Below, piece after piece: positions 1 to 11,800 of a stretch of DNA of 64,000 nt. Position numbers and translations under genes: made by a program. The notes beneath the pieces were generated by a model, which was not told the origin of the DNA, did no database searches, and was given only the letters and a program-made list of their open reading frames with translations. Position 1 is the first letter of the stretch; every line of letters begins with the position of its first letter. Source of the DNA: Paraescarpia echinospica (lineage: Eukaryota > Annelida > Polychaeta > Sabellida > Siboglinidae); the NCBI GenBank assembly GCA_020002185.1, contig CM034535.1, positions 70,900,612 to 70,964,611 on the forward strand. Reading direction: 5' to 3'.

Positions 1-1985
1 AGTATGACAAATTTGTTAATACAGCAATCTGAATTTAATGTGACTTTGTAATAAAATGCATGCAGACTAATTGATGAACATTTCTGTAATTAGTATGCCA
101 CAACAGTTAAATATAAAGGGAATTAAATGGATAAACATTACAACAGAATGAATATTAAGAACATTTATTATAACAGATTCAAACATAGCGGCAACATTAA
201 TAATTTCATGAAACACTGGATGCATATAATGCAGTGCAATTGTATTGCATAAATGTTCATATGTCCAAGGATGCATGTCCAATGCAACATTATAAAGTCC
301 TGCAGATGTATAGTAGCATGTTCTGTAATTCAGGCAGCACAGCAACATGCAAAGTCCTGCACGTACAACAGTTGTAGGCCTACACAGTGCAGCAATGTTT
401 GTAAAGTCAAGTAGTTATAACGAGTAAAACATCTTGCAGGTAAAAATCATTTGTAAATCTTTGTCTATAGTATAGTAATTATTTTCAACTCTTGCGTAAT
501 CTAGCATTATGTCTGTAACTTTCAGTCGAACAACTGATGTATAATGAATATTTGCATGAGGAGTCACATCAGAATATTGTTAGAGAGTATCATCTCAAAT
601 CAGCTTCATGCAGCATTCGTTTGAAGTTTCCGTAGCAACAGTGAATTTGTGAGAAACTTGCTTTTAAGAATTCATTGCAACTTGAGTGGTGCAGTAATAT
701 TCTTCAGTTTTAAAGCAGTCTTTTTGCACGTAGTGGGACTTGCGTATCAACTGATGTATAGAGATGTTGACACCAGCCACTTGCAGAGATCAGAAATGCC
801 AGCTGTCGAGGAAGAACTGACCCATGCCAGCATCAGTTCCAGTCATTCGTGTAGGCCCACATCTTGAATTAGGCAGTCTCGTGCGTTGATGAAGAACTTT
901 TTTGAAAAGTAGCTTTGTGAAAATGGCAATTTGGAGAGAACTCAGAATTTTGAAAAGGTTTAGAAAATTGCATTTTTAAACAGTACTTTGAAAATAACGT
1001 GAGCCGACCGATCGACCTTTGCTGAGTTGCCATTCTGAAATGAAAATGCATAACAGTGAATTGTATGCACATTCTAGAGAATGTTATGAACAGTGGATTA
1101 TCACACTGTTCTTAGACTTAGGTCACACAAAGTCGATATTATTTCAATGTTGTGATTCACAAAATAAACTACAACTTATATCAAGACTACCCGTTTGATC
1201 TTCCAACACTGAAACATGAAAGTCACACTGAATCACTTGATGGAAATGATGTGGTGTAGTATGAAAAAAGAAATGTCATAACTAAAGACATAACAAAATA
1301 AATTTGTTAATATAATATTAAAAAGTTAATTACATAATAATTAGTTATAACTTTAAGTACAAAAGTAAAAGCAATTCGTTTTATAGATTGAGATGGTTTG
1401 GGATTTAAATAACGATGCTATGGAAAGCGTCATTAACAACAGACACAGATTCAGTCAGCTTGTACACATTTTTTTTAAACATTTAATTTTGGCATGTTAA
1501 TATCAAACTAAAAATGGTAAATATTAATTAGATATAGATCTTGTCACTGTTACAAGTGAACAATAACACCAATGATATGTGATGGTTGCGATGGATATGG
1601 ATTTAATTAATGCTGCAAAAGCGCCTACTGATGCCAGCGTGATACGGCATCGACTGTTGAAAATGTACGCCCAGAACGCCAAAGTTGCCCACATCGGTGT
1701 GTTGCTCGGCAGGCACGTACACTTATGCAACATATATCATTTTAAAGCTAATATTTCAATCTACACTAATATCGCAATTTCATTACGTAATCTTTACATT
1801 TTATTTACGCATTTAGCAAGCATAGAAAACATTAAACTTCACTTACCTACACACACAAAATGCCGCGCTCAAAACGAAAAAGAAGAAATGTAACAGAGTT
1901 ATCCATTGGTCGATTCCATGCTCAAACGTCATGGTGACATCATTTGCATAGCAGCAGCGACGTATTTTCTGCGACCATGTGATCT
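1..1985 (+). mobile_element. Unclassified transposable element, copy A (window-edge truncated)
   Basis: This stretch recurs in reverse orientation at about 61965-63145 with high identity (for example ATGCATCCTTGGACATATGA, CCCGTTTGATCTTCCAACAC and GATCTCTGACGC...GCCGCGCCGGCGTC are shared). About 0.8 kb of copy A (roughly 352-1170) is absent from the other copy. Short frames in it show no recognisable domain. The left end lies outside the window. Confidence 0.75.
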
Positions 1986-2454
1986 CTGACGCAGCGCCGC
2001 GCCGGCGTCATTTTTGGGGTCAACGCACTGATAGTTTTCCCATTGGCGACCATGTTAACGTTTTGTCTGATTGTAAGAAAACGTGACCTAAAAAATGTAT
2101 TAAACTTTTCACCTGCCGTTGTCATCATCTCATTGACATGCTGGTCGAGTTTAGTCAAAATCTAATATTTCTAGCTCTTACAAAATGCCTGTATGTATGA
2201 CACCCGTCAATATTTACAAATGGATGCAGGCAGTAATCCGGCTAAAGTGTCAACTAGCCAAATTGCTACCAAATACCCTTCCGCTTAGTAAAATCAGCTA
2301 AAAAGACACCATTTTACTGTCAACAGCTTCTACAATCACATCTAGAAATCTGACTGTCCTAACCCCATCAGTGTCACCCGCTCGATGTTAGTTGTGACGT
2401 TGACAAATAGTGGCGCCACACGACGGATCAGCAATCAACAATGAGAACAATATA

Positions 2455-2485
2455 ACATATATATATATGTATAATATATATGGGG
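2455..2485. repeat. (TA)n tract
   Basis: TATAACATATATATATATGTATAATATATATGG is simple AT sequence beside GGGGTAAGACCA, a 12-mer that also occurs at 61854-61865 near the end of the other element copy. Confidence 0.8.
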
Positions 2486-2755
2486 TAAGACCATATTTAG
2501 ATTTTACATAGATGGCCATCATAACGTTTCCTTCATTTCCTGCCAAATTTGTCCTAAACATTTCTTGACATTTTCATAGCATATGTAATTTTCTTTGACA
2601 GAAGTGCTGTGGAAAATTCGTGAAATATTCATACCTCATTTTTCAGAAAAATCAACCAAAACCTGATACCCTCAATTTTGCCCCAATCTATTGACGGATT
2701 TTGAAATATTGGTGCGTTCTGCAAAACAGCCACTGTGCGAAATTATATATTCTTG

Positions 2756-3266
2756 ATGTTTCAATTGTTACTTAAAATTCTAGTGGTTACCTCGAGACAA
2801 CTAGTGTTCTGCAGACACCATACTGTTTGCTTGTAAACATGTTTACACATGTATTGGTGAACATGGAATTGTTTGTACTGTAGTCAGTGTTCGTAATTAC
2901 TGCCAACCCGGAGGCCCGAGACCGTCAAATATTTTGTCGGGCTGGTAACTTTGAAAAACTGCCAGCCCGCAAAACCGGCAGATTTGTTTAAAAGAAAAAT
3001 AAGGGCGCACTAGTATCCAGGCCAACCTCGATTTTGTCATCATGACTACACGTTTGCCTAAATTTTATACCTCAGTGGTTTAGTTTTATCATTCAACATC
3101 ATCCGAGGCATATTTATATTACAAAAATATTGCGTCTTAGCACAAAAGTGTGCTAAGACACAATATGTTTTTAACGTAAATATGATATGAATGATGGTAA
3201 TATGATATTGAATGATGGTAATATGATATTGAATGATGGTAATAAAACATGAAGTATCAAAATTAG
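2756..3266 (-). mobile_element. ~510-bp non-autonomous repeat, inverted copy upstream of exon 1
   Basis: Near-perfect reverse complement of 7702-8220 (and of 18877-19395). It includes a hairpin core, GTGTGCTAAGACACAATATG facing ATTGCGTCTTAGCACAAAAG, and three copies of an 18-bp GAATGATGGTAATATGATATT-like motif at one end. It has no coding capacity and looks like a MITE-class element. Confidence 0.85.
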
Positions 3267-4430
3267 GGTAGATACTATTACTGCAGAATATTGTTGATTT
3301 GCATTGTATTTTATGTAAAATAATTTAGATTTTTATATGACAAGCATGATGGTGATGATTTTATTCAATATAAAAATGTAAACGTGTAAATACATAAAAT
3401 ATCAATACACCTAGAGTACACCATATATAAAGATTACACAAGAAAATGCATGCACTTGTCTCCATTGTGGTCCTTGATGCCTGGCTATAGTGTATGTACG
3501 TAATGCATTAATTGGTATCCTGTGATACCTTTCAACTGACATATGCCGGCTATTCTTATGTATTTACCAATATATGTATATGCTCTCACCACAGCAATAT
3601 ATGAATACATAATAATATATGTAACTTGAATTGTGATATTGCTAGAGGCCACACTGCAACCCATGAATGAGAATGAGAGGAGGCAGAGTTGGCGCTAGAG
3701 GCGGTCACCCGGGCCAGGCAGACACAGGGAGGATACATAGTCTGCGGCAGGCCCACATTTGATCAATCCAGGTAATTTCAAATTTATAACAATCAACCAT
3801 GTATAAGTTATCAAAAAAATGAATTGTGCACATTTAAATATACCACATTTGTTTTCATACACATTTTAATAATAGCATCTTGGGCATGGAAAACTAGATT
3901 GACTTCTGCACTTATATTATACCCACAGACATATTAATATACCTTTAAAAGTATTTAGCAATAATTCAGAAATAAGTTTATAAAATAAAATGTTCATTTT
4001 TGAAGAAGTTAAACATACATGTTATGAACCTTTGAATACTTGGCAAGGAAAATATACTGTTAGCATCACAATAACACCTCATTTTGTAATTTCCAACATT
4101 CACCTTGACCATTCAACTTCAGGCAGAACCTTAAAATGTCAAACATGAATATGTGTAGTAGTTACACATGGCATACACTGACATGAATTTGTATACTGAA
4201 AACAAAACTAAAAATATAAATGCGCTTTACTGATGCTTTAGTGATTAGCAGAATTCTGTAAACAAGCAGGAAGTCTAACAGTGTCCTAACCCCTTTTATG
4301 CACAAGAAGGGGTCATATTCTAGTTAGACTTCCTGTCCGTTGCACGAAGAAAAATGCAGTATATTTTTGAGAAATGATTTTTTACAAAATTCACATGCTG
4401 TGACATAAGTGCATTTGAGTAGGGAGATTT
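3267..4430. other. AT-rich non-coding stretch
   Basis: No exon, repeat family or RNA gene could be recognised by eye. Confidence 0.5.
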
Positions 4431-4979
4431 TCATGTGTGATTGTAGAAGGTGTTGACTGTGAAATGGTGGATTTCTAGGTGATTTAAAAAAGCGGAAGGA
4501 TATTTGGCAGCAATTTGCCTGTGTGACCTCTTTGCGGAGTAATTCTTGCCGGCATTTGTAAATATTGACGGGTGTCATACATACAGAGAGCTGGAAGTAT
4601 GCAATTTTTGTTAAAATCTATCGGCATGTCAATGAAATGATGATAACAGCAGGTGAGAAGTTTAAGACATTTTATAGGTCACGTTTTCTTATAATCAGAC
4701 AAAACGTTAACATGGTCGCCTATGGGAAAACCAACAGTGGGCTGACCCCAGAAATGGATCAGTTTTGGCCGCTAGAAGGAAATACGCCACCTAGCGGATA
4801 CTGATATCACTATCATTGCCTGGATAAGCAGTTTAAGTAGTTTGGAAAGCTGGTTAAACGTTTTATATATAAAAAAGGTATTGTGCATGCAACATAATAA
4901 AGCCAATTGTATAAATCTATCTGCAAATATGAGCTAGGTATATAACCTGTGGCTGTGGATAAAAAGTACAGGTTGATTC

Positions 4980-5613
4980 ATTGCTTCTCCGGTAGGCGGC
5001 TCTGCAAGTAAAGCATGGGGGATCCCCGTGTATGCGCGTCATAGTCAATTACCGTCGCCGCTGCGCGCGTAACTAAAAATAATACCGATCGGTAATCTCC
5101 ATTGGGCGATCGGCCAATCATACACGACGTAACGAAGCCGCTTCAACATGAAGGTCGTTGAGGAAATCTATGACGTAACCGACATAACACCGCCACTGGA
5201 ATCATCTCGTAGGTTGGACTTCCCCGGGATGAGGTCTTCTAAATCGTGACGTATCCACGAATGATCTAATCGCAACCGCAAACAAATAACAATTAAGGAA
5301 GTACTCAAGAACGAAGCGAACATACCGCCAACGAATGCGCGAAAGCGATTAGTCCAAACGCTGCTGAAAGACTGCGTCTGCGATCAGTTAGGGTACTGTG
5401 ACCCGGCTGCAACAGACCGACGTCAGATTGACCAGCGTCGCGGCAACCTCTAGTCCGGTATACGCTTTATTTATACCATCATTGACATTGTGGGTGCGTC
5501 TATTCAAACGCAGGAGGTGCGTAAGCTAGTAGACTGCCTCGCCAAACAAGCCTTTTTCTACATTTCAGAAGAGGCACTTTCCATTACCGCAGACAGAAAT
5601 CTGTGATCTGACG
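4980..5613 (+). promoter_or_regulatory. CpG-rich promoter and 5' UTR region of OGDH
   Basis: Composition changes sharply from the AT-rich surroundings to a GC- and CpG-rich stretch ending at the first coding exon. It holds CCAAT-type text (GGCCAATC near 5110), several TGACGT/GACGTAAC cAMP-response-like motifs (about 5118-5255), and a weak TATA-like TTTATTTATA near 5465. A CpG-rich promoter suits a housekeeping mitochondrial gene. The transcription start cannot be fixed from sequence alone. Confidence 0.6.
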
Positions 5614-5838
5614 ATGTATCGGCTAGCGACAATCGCTGGTCGGATGAGGACAGTCGTAGCGGCGACCCGGCGAGGATGGGCGCTCTCGCCGCCGGAGCGT
5701 ATGGCGATGCCGTGCTGTCAGAGCAGACGTCAGTACGGCTCGCCGGCAGCCGCAGAACCCTTTCTCAACGGAAGTTCAGGCATCTACGTGGAAGAGATGT
5801 ACAACTCTTGGCTTCAAAACCCGGCCTCCGTACACAAG
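5614..5838 (+). CDS. OGDH: OGDH coding exon 1 (residues 1-75)
   Basis: Begins at the only ATG in frame with the conserved N-terminus. The first ~45 residues are rich in Arg and Ala with almost no acid ([12 protein letters not shown]...), a typical mitochondrial presequence; SRRQYG near residue 40 is a plausible processing site. Then comes the conserved AAEPFLNG...[10 protein letters not shown]...PASVHK, where the mature protein contacts E2/E3. The donor is AAG|GTCAGT, phase 0. Confidence 0.95.
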
Positions 5839-8800
5839 GTCAGTAAAGCGTATGACGTCGGCTACGGTCGCGTTGCTAGGTAACGTAATTATTATCGCTC
5901 GTTTTCTACAGAGAGGGCTCCATCATTAGAGGTGATCTCTGCATGAACTAAAGCAGAGATGTCTATGCCGGTAGACACAAAGCGGCAGCCGTTTGGTAGG
6001 GCCTGTGTAATTCCAACTCTTTCGGAGCATGTACAACATCCCCCAAGTCTAAAGGTACTTCCTGGAATCCAGGAAATTGCAATTTTATACTATAATTGTC
6101 AACATTGCTGCTTTCTGGCGGGGAATATTGCTTCCCTGCTTTTTCTAACAAATCGTCTTGCCTTTTTGTAAATTAATAATAACATGGTCTTGTCGACACG
6201 ATCGTGCGAATAGTATAAAAATGCTGTTTTCATAAAAATCTTAAGAAACATTTGCGAAAGATATCCATATTGTAATTCCTTATCACTTGTTTGTCTCGTG
6301 TTATGCAAAAAAATTGTCAACAAATTTGGTTTTAGTGAAATATTTACAGTTTCCGTACGAAAACACAGCGCCACACAAAAAGTTTGGTAACAATGAAAAA
6401 GACACACGTGAGGAAATTACCTTGGAAAGTCACGATCAGTTCCCTCAAGTCATACACAGAGATCAGCAGCTAGATCTCGCAAGATTCAAAACGATGAATT
6501 TTGGTGTGGTCGAACAACGACCCTGTAACTGTAGTTTAAATTTGTTTACAGTAACATTGCTCAATTTGTTGCACACATGCTATGGCATGTTCTAGGTACA
6601 TAATGTTTTCTCACAAAAAAAATTTAAACAAATAACAAACTATAAAAACAGTTAATGCATGTCCGTTAAAACGATCTATGAATGTTGAAAAATTATGGAG
6701 GAGGATGTTTCCAAATTTTTCATAAGCACTTTCGTGCTGAACAGGAACAGAAGTATTTATTTGTCCCAAATACATAATACAACAAAATAATCGTTTTAAA
6801 AACAAAAGACCGTACAACATTTTGTAATTGAATCAACATTCATGACAAAAAAGTGGTAAGTATATAATGTATGATAGAGAAATGAAAGATTATGTCATAT
6901 AAGGGACTGGAGACTCCTACTAAGACTAATTATAGTCGCTGTCATAGGAGCCACCCTATGAAATAATTTGAACCATTATTTATTTTATTTTTTACATCCA
7001 CCTAGATATATAGACACATGTCTATGTTGTAACCATATATATACAGGGTTGCACCCATAGTGTTTTTCTTGTTTCCCAGAAACCTCCCAAATCCCACACT
7101 GCTGTATGATCTGTCCATAAATATGGCAATGTACAGGGAAGACTGATGTGCAACATCCAGTTGTATGGTGATACCCATTTGGAAACCTCTCAACATAGCA
7201 ATCCGGGGTATACCCATTATATATAATATTCATCGATGACATCGATTGGCATTGCTGCATCACAATATATGGACTGCTCAGGATATGTTGGACTAAAAAT
7301 GAATGTTGCATATTACAACAAACACCACAACACGAATGTCTGCAGGGGTCTACTCAGAACTGTTGCCATCATCTGCAGGAGCAGTGGGACTGTCGGGCTC
7401 CAGGTACAATCGCTCGAGTCACTGACAGTAACTCCAGCTGAATCCGAGCTGGACTCAGACTGTGAGTCTGTGACTCACTGTCCGAGTCCAACTTGGATTT
7501 GAATTTGTTCATCGGAACTCACTGGAAGTGCCAACTCTATGAAACTAAACTCAATCGACCTATCAGCATTGATAAGCTTGACATTTTATAGTTTTTCCAA
7601 CTTCTTCAATTTCCTGTTCGGAAGTGTTCACAAATCTCACCATTATTGGCACTTGTCTAGTATCCAGGCTCACCTTGACTTTGCTGTATAACAATATTTT
7701 TGCATAATTTTGATACTTCATGTTTTATTACCATCATTCAATATCATATTACCATCATTCAATATCATATTACCATCATTCATATCATATTTACGTTAAA
7801 AACATATTGTGTCTTAGCACACTTTTGTGCTAAGACGCAATATTTTTGTAATATAAATATGCCTCGGATGATGTTGAATGATAAAACTAAACCACTGAGG
7901 TATAAAATTTAGGCAAACGTGTAGTCATGATGACAAAATCGAGGTTGGCCTGGATACTAGTGCGCCATTATTTTTCTTTTAAACAAATCTGCCGGTTTTG
8001 CGGGCTGGCAGTTTTTCAAAGTTACCAGCCCGACAAAATATTTGACGGTATCGGGCCTCCGGGTTGGCAGTAATTACGAACACTGACTACAGTACAAACA
8101 ATTCCATGTTCACCAATACATGTGTAAACATGTTTACAAGCAAACAGTATGGTGTCTGCAGAACACTAGTTGTCTCGAGGTAACCACTAGAATTTTAAGT
8201 AACAATTGAAACATCAAGATTATTGGCTGATGCAGTAACTGGGCCAAAGTTCAATTCCTGGTTTATTAGGGTGATAATAATATCACCAGTTGTTCAATAT
8301 TGTTATAGTACATCAAAATAAATATTAGAAATTTACAAAGGTACGTATTAATATTCTTATCCTAAAGGGAAATGAGGTATTTTGTTGTGATCTGATTTTT
8401 TATGACTTTCAGGATACCCCAAAACTAACTCATAAGCTATGATTACATAAAAAATATGTATTGGCTTTGGTATTGTAATAATACAACGGGTACATCATAC
8501 ATGCTTCAAATACTCGGATATGTGTTAATGTTGTCAATTATAAATTTAACATTACACAAATAAACAATTACACATATACAGCAGGAGACAAGTAGTCATG
8601 TTAAGTGTAATCTTGACCAAAATGTAAGGCCTTTGTGGCACCACAAGGGTGTATATTGCTGTGGATGTCTGGCCAGCTGTTAGTGCACTGGGTAGTAGTA
8701 GGCTATTCTAGGAGGGTCAAGTATTGCCTAATTATAGTCATGAGGTAATAGAAATTTATGTAAACTTGGTAATGGGCACTACTAATATAATATATTTTTC

Positions 8801-11800
8801 AGTTATTACAGTAATAGATTAGATTTGTGTAATTTATTTTTAAACCCCAAAATAAAATATAAATAACTTAAAATATGATAAATTATTAAAATATATACTT
8901 TCAAGAGATATAAAATCATAATTGTAAACGAGTGCATTCACCAGTTAGATCCACTAGAAGTATAATGTACAAGCAGTAAGAAGTATTTCTGTACGTATTA
9001 GAACATATACATATATGCAATTATAATATCATCTGTCTGTCTCTAAAATTATACCAATTTAGATACAGCAGACCTACCACTCACCATTATCCACCTGCAG
9101 TGCAGTTGAATTACGTATTGATTATATTCCCATATTATCTCTGAATGAGAACACAGGTCTATTCCTGTGTGGGCAGCCATTTTTTGCAACATATGGTGCA
9201 TGCATAAAAGTCATCTGCCAGATCTATGTATCATCAATTTCTACCAGCTTAGCTGCTCAGTAATTTGAAATGAGTTGTGTCAAATACATTTTTGACGAAT
9301 CTTAAAACATGTACACCTGTACAATTGATGTGACAAACTAATAGTCTTACTAATCGCCCTGGCTATTTCTCGAGCAGCTCGAGAAATAACGGTCAGACTT
9401 CGCGTTATTTATTGAGCAGACCGGAAGTTGTAATGACCAATCAGATTGCTTATTCGTCGAGCTCCTCGAGAAATAACGCCCACGTCGTTCGTTATTTATC
9501 GAGCAGATCTGGACGTGCATGCATGTGTACTTAGAAATATTTTCAAGGCATCTACGTGAACATGCTAATTGTTTGAAGTAAATCTGATGCAGTCTGATCG
9601 TTTCGTGCCTGTATTTGTCCGTTCTGATGGGAAATGAAGAAATTTCTTATTCGTCGAGCTGCTCGAGAAATAACGCCGACTTCGTTCGTTATTTATCGAG
9701 CAGATCTGGACGTGAATGCATGTGCACTTAGAAATATTTTCAAGGCATCTACGTGGGCATACTAATTGTTTGAAGTAAATCCGATGCTGTTGAATTGATT
9801 CGTGCCTGTATTTGTCCGTTCTGATGGGAAATGAAGACTTTTCTTATTCGTCGAGCTGCTCCAGAAATAACGCAGACTTCGTTCGTTATTTATCGAGCAG
9901 ATTTGGACGTGCATGCATGTGCACTTAGAAATATTTTCAAAGCATCTACGTGGACATACTAATTGTCTGAAGTAAATCCGACGCTGTTGAATCGTTATTA
10001 GTCCGTTCTGGTGGGAAATGAAGATGTTTCTTATTTCAGTGTCCGCGTATCCTACTGGAGATGTGGAATGCAAGACTTTTCAAGGCTATTTGAAAAAGAA
10101 ATTCAAGACTATTCTGAACGACAGATGATATCTTTAATTGCAGTAAATTGCAAGTCATATACGTTTCATCGCTTGGCATCACATGAAGCCTACACCTGTA
10201 CATCTTTCATTGCTTGGCATCACCTCAAGTCTACAACTGTACACATTTTTTGTTTCGCAGGCGCCTTGTGTATTCATTGCAGTAAAAATTACGTGGCTTT
10301 GTTGTAACCCTTGCACAGCTGTAGTGCCACCAGGCCATACAATTCTCACAGTTAATCCAATTCTGTACTCTTTTCGTTGGATGACAGGTCGGACTTGCAC
10401 AAGTCACCTTAATTGCCACTTTCATCCACAAACCGGCTCCAAACGTAGTCAATGCTTCAGCACCCTGCAATGAATTCAAGCCCAATATCACATGCAATTT
10501 TGACATGAACGGATGTAGAATTTTTTGTTCAGTGTGATATGTACTGTAATGGTATGTTATTGCTTTTTGTACTGATGACAATGGAAATAATTAAAACATG
10601 ATAGCGTATAAACAAATGCATTTTATTTTATCATTTTGATTGTGGATGTTTATAAATTTGTTAAAAAATGTATTGCCTTGTTGTTTATTATGGTATGTGA
10701 CAACGTACGATTCATTCTAATAAGTGTACAGTACACTTAAAAGCAAGGTTACACCTGTATGATAATATTATTAATTAAACTATTTGTCATTACGACATAT
10801 GTACAACTATATATGATTGGAGATAAGTTAGTAGTGTGTTTCTAAACAAACGATTTGAATTAGATATATGTATAATAACTGTAATTTACGCAGAGGACAT
10901 CGTGGCATGCTGTTTGACTGTGTGCACATGTTGACATATATATATATATAGCATGCCATGACGTACTCTGCGTAAATTACAGTTTACTTCAGCCGGGATT
11001 ACAAACGTCAATAAAACGTGAGTGGAAGTAATTGATACATCCATGTGACGGTAATGTTGTGATCAAAGGAACACAGCAAATGGTGCAGTTGCAGGTTGAA
11101 CTTTCTCATGAAAATACGTGTTTTGATTAGTCATTAAACTTATGCACACAAACATAACATTGTATGTACAAATGTGGATACATGCCAAAATATTTACAAG
11201 TACTTTCTCAGTTGACTTTCTCATTGTAAACCGACATATGTTTCAGCCTAGTTGTCTGTTTTATAATGTTTTTGATTTGTACATTTTTAATCTATGTGTG
11301 CATGCCTGCGTAATTTGGTATGTTGCTTATATTTTGATTACATTGTTGTATCAAAAATGGTGACAACTGATCAAATGGCACTCAAAGTATGAACTGTATG
11401 TTATTTCTCGAGCAGCTCGACGTACAAGAAGTCTTCATTTTCCCATCAAAACGGACAAATACAGGCACGAAACGATTAGACTGCGTCGGATTTACTTCAA
11501 ACTATTAGTATGTCCTCGTAGATGACTTAACAATATTTCTACGTGCACATGCATTCACGTACAGATCTGCTCGATAAATAACGAACGAAGTCGGCGTTAT
11601 TTCTCGAGCAGCTCGACGAATAAGAAAAGTCTTAATTTCCCATCAGAACGGACAAATACAGGCACGAAATGATTCAACAGCGTCGGATTTACTTAAAACA
11701 ATTATGTCCACGTAGACGCATTGAAACTATTTCTAAGTGCACATGCATGCATGTCCAGATCTGATCAATAAATAACGAACGAAGTCGGCGTTATTTCTCG

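Larger units (their letters stand above)
1985..4801. repeat. Foldback-like region with inverted arms (1985-2335 versus 4430-4760)
   Basis: 1985-2335 is recognisably the reverse complement of 4430-4760: ATGCCTGTATGTATGACACC and GACAAAACGTTAACATGGTCGCC-type text appear on opposite strands. Beyond the right arm, 4755-4801 (ATGGATCAGTTTTGGCCGCT) also recurs inverted at about 61918-61965, placing it in the same family as the window-edge element. The 2.1 kb between the arms includes the separate 2756-3266 repeat. An open frame at 4578-4324 on the - strand is TE-derived and not recognised. Confidence 0.65.

Noticed and set aside
352..1170. 0.8 kb segment absent from the second element copy, considered as an intron
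   Set aside because: Junctions lack GT-AG on either strand under all possible alignments of the breakpoint.
4324..4578. 84-codon - strand frame with MTPVNIY and QISFRFFKSP, considered as a THAP domain remnant
   Set aside because: Only one of the expected zinc-binding Cys residues and the loose ISF..F.K.P similarity are present; too weak to call.
6985..7502. His/Cys/Tyr-containing frames on both strands suggesting a transposase fragment
   Set aside because: No catalytic DDE spacing or family motif could be matched by eye.
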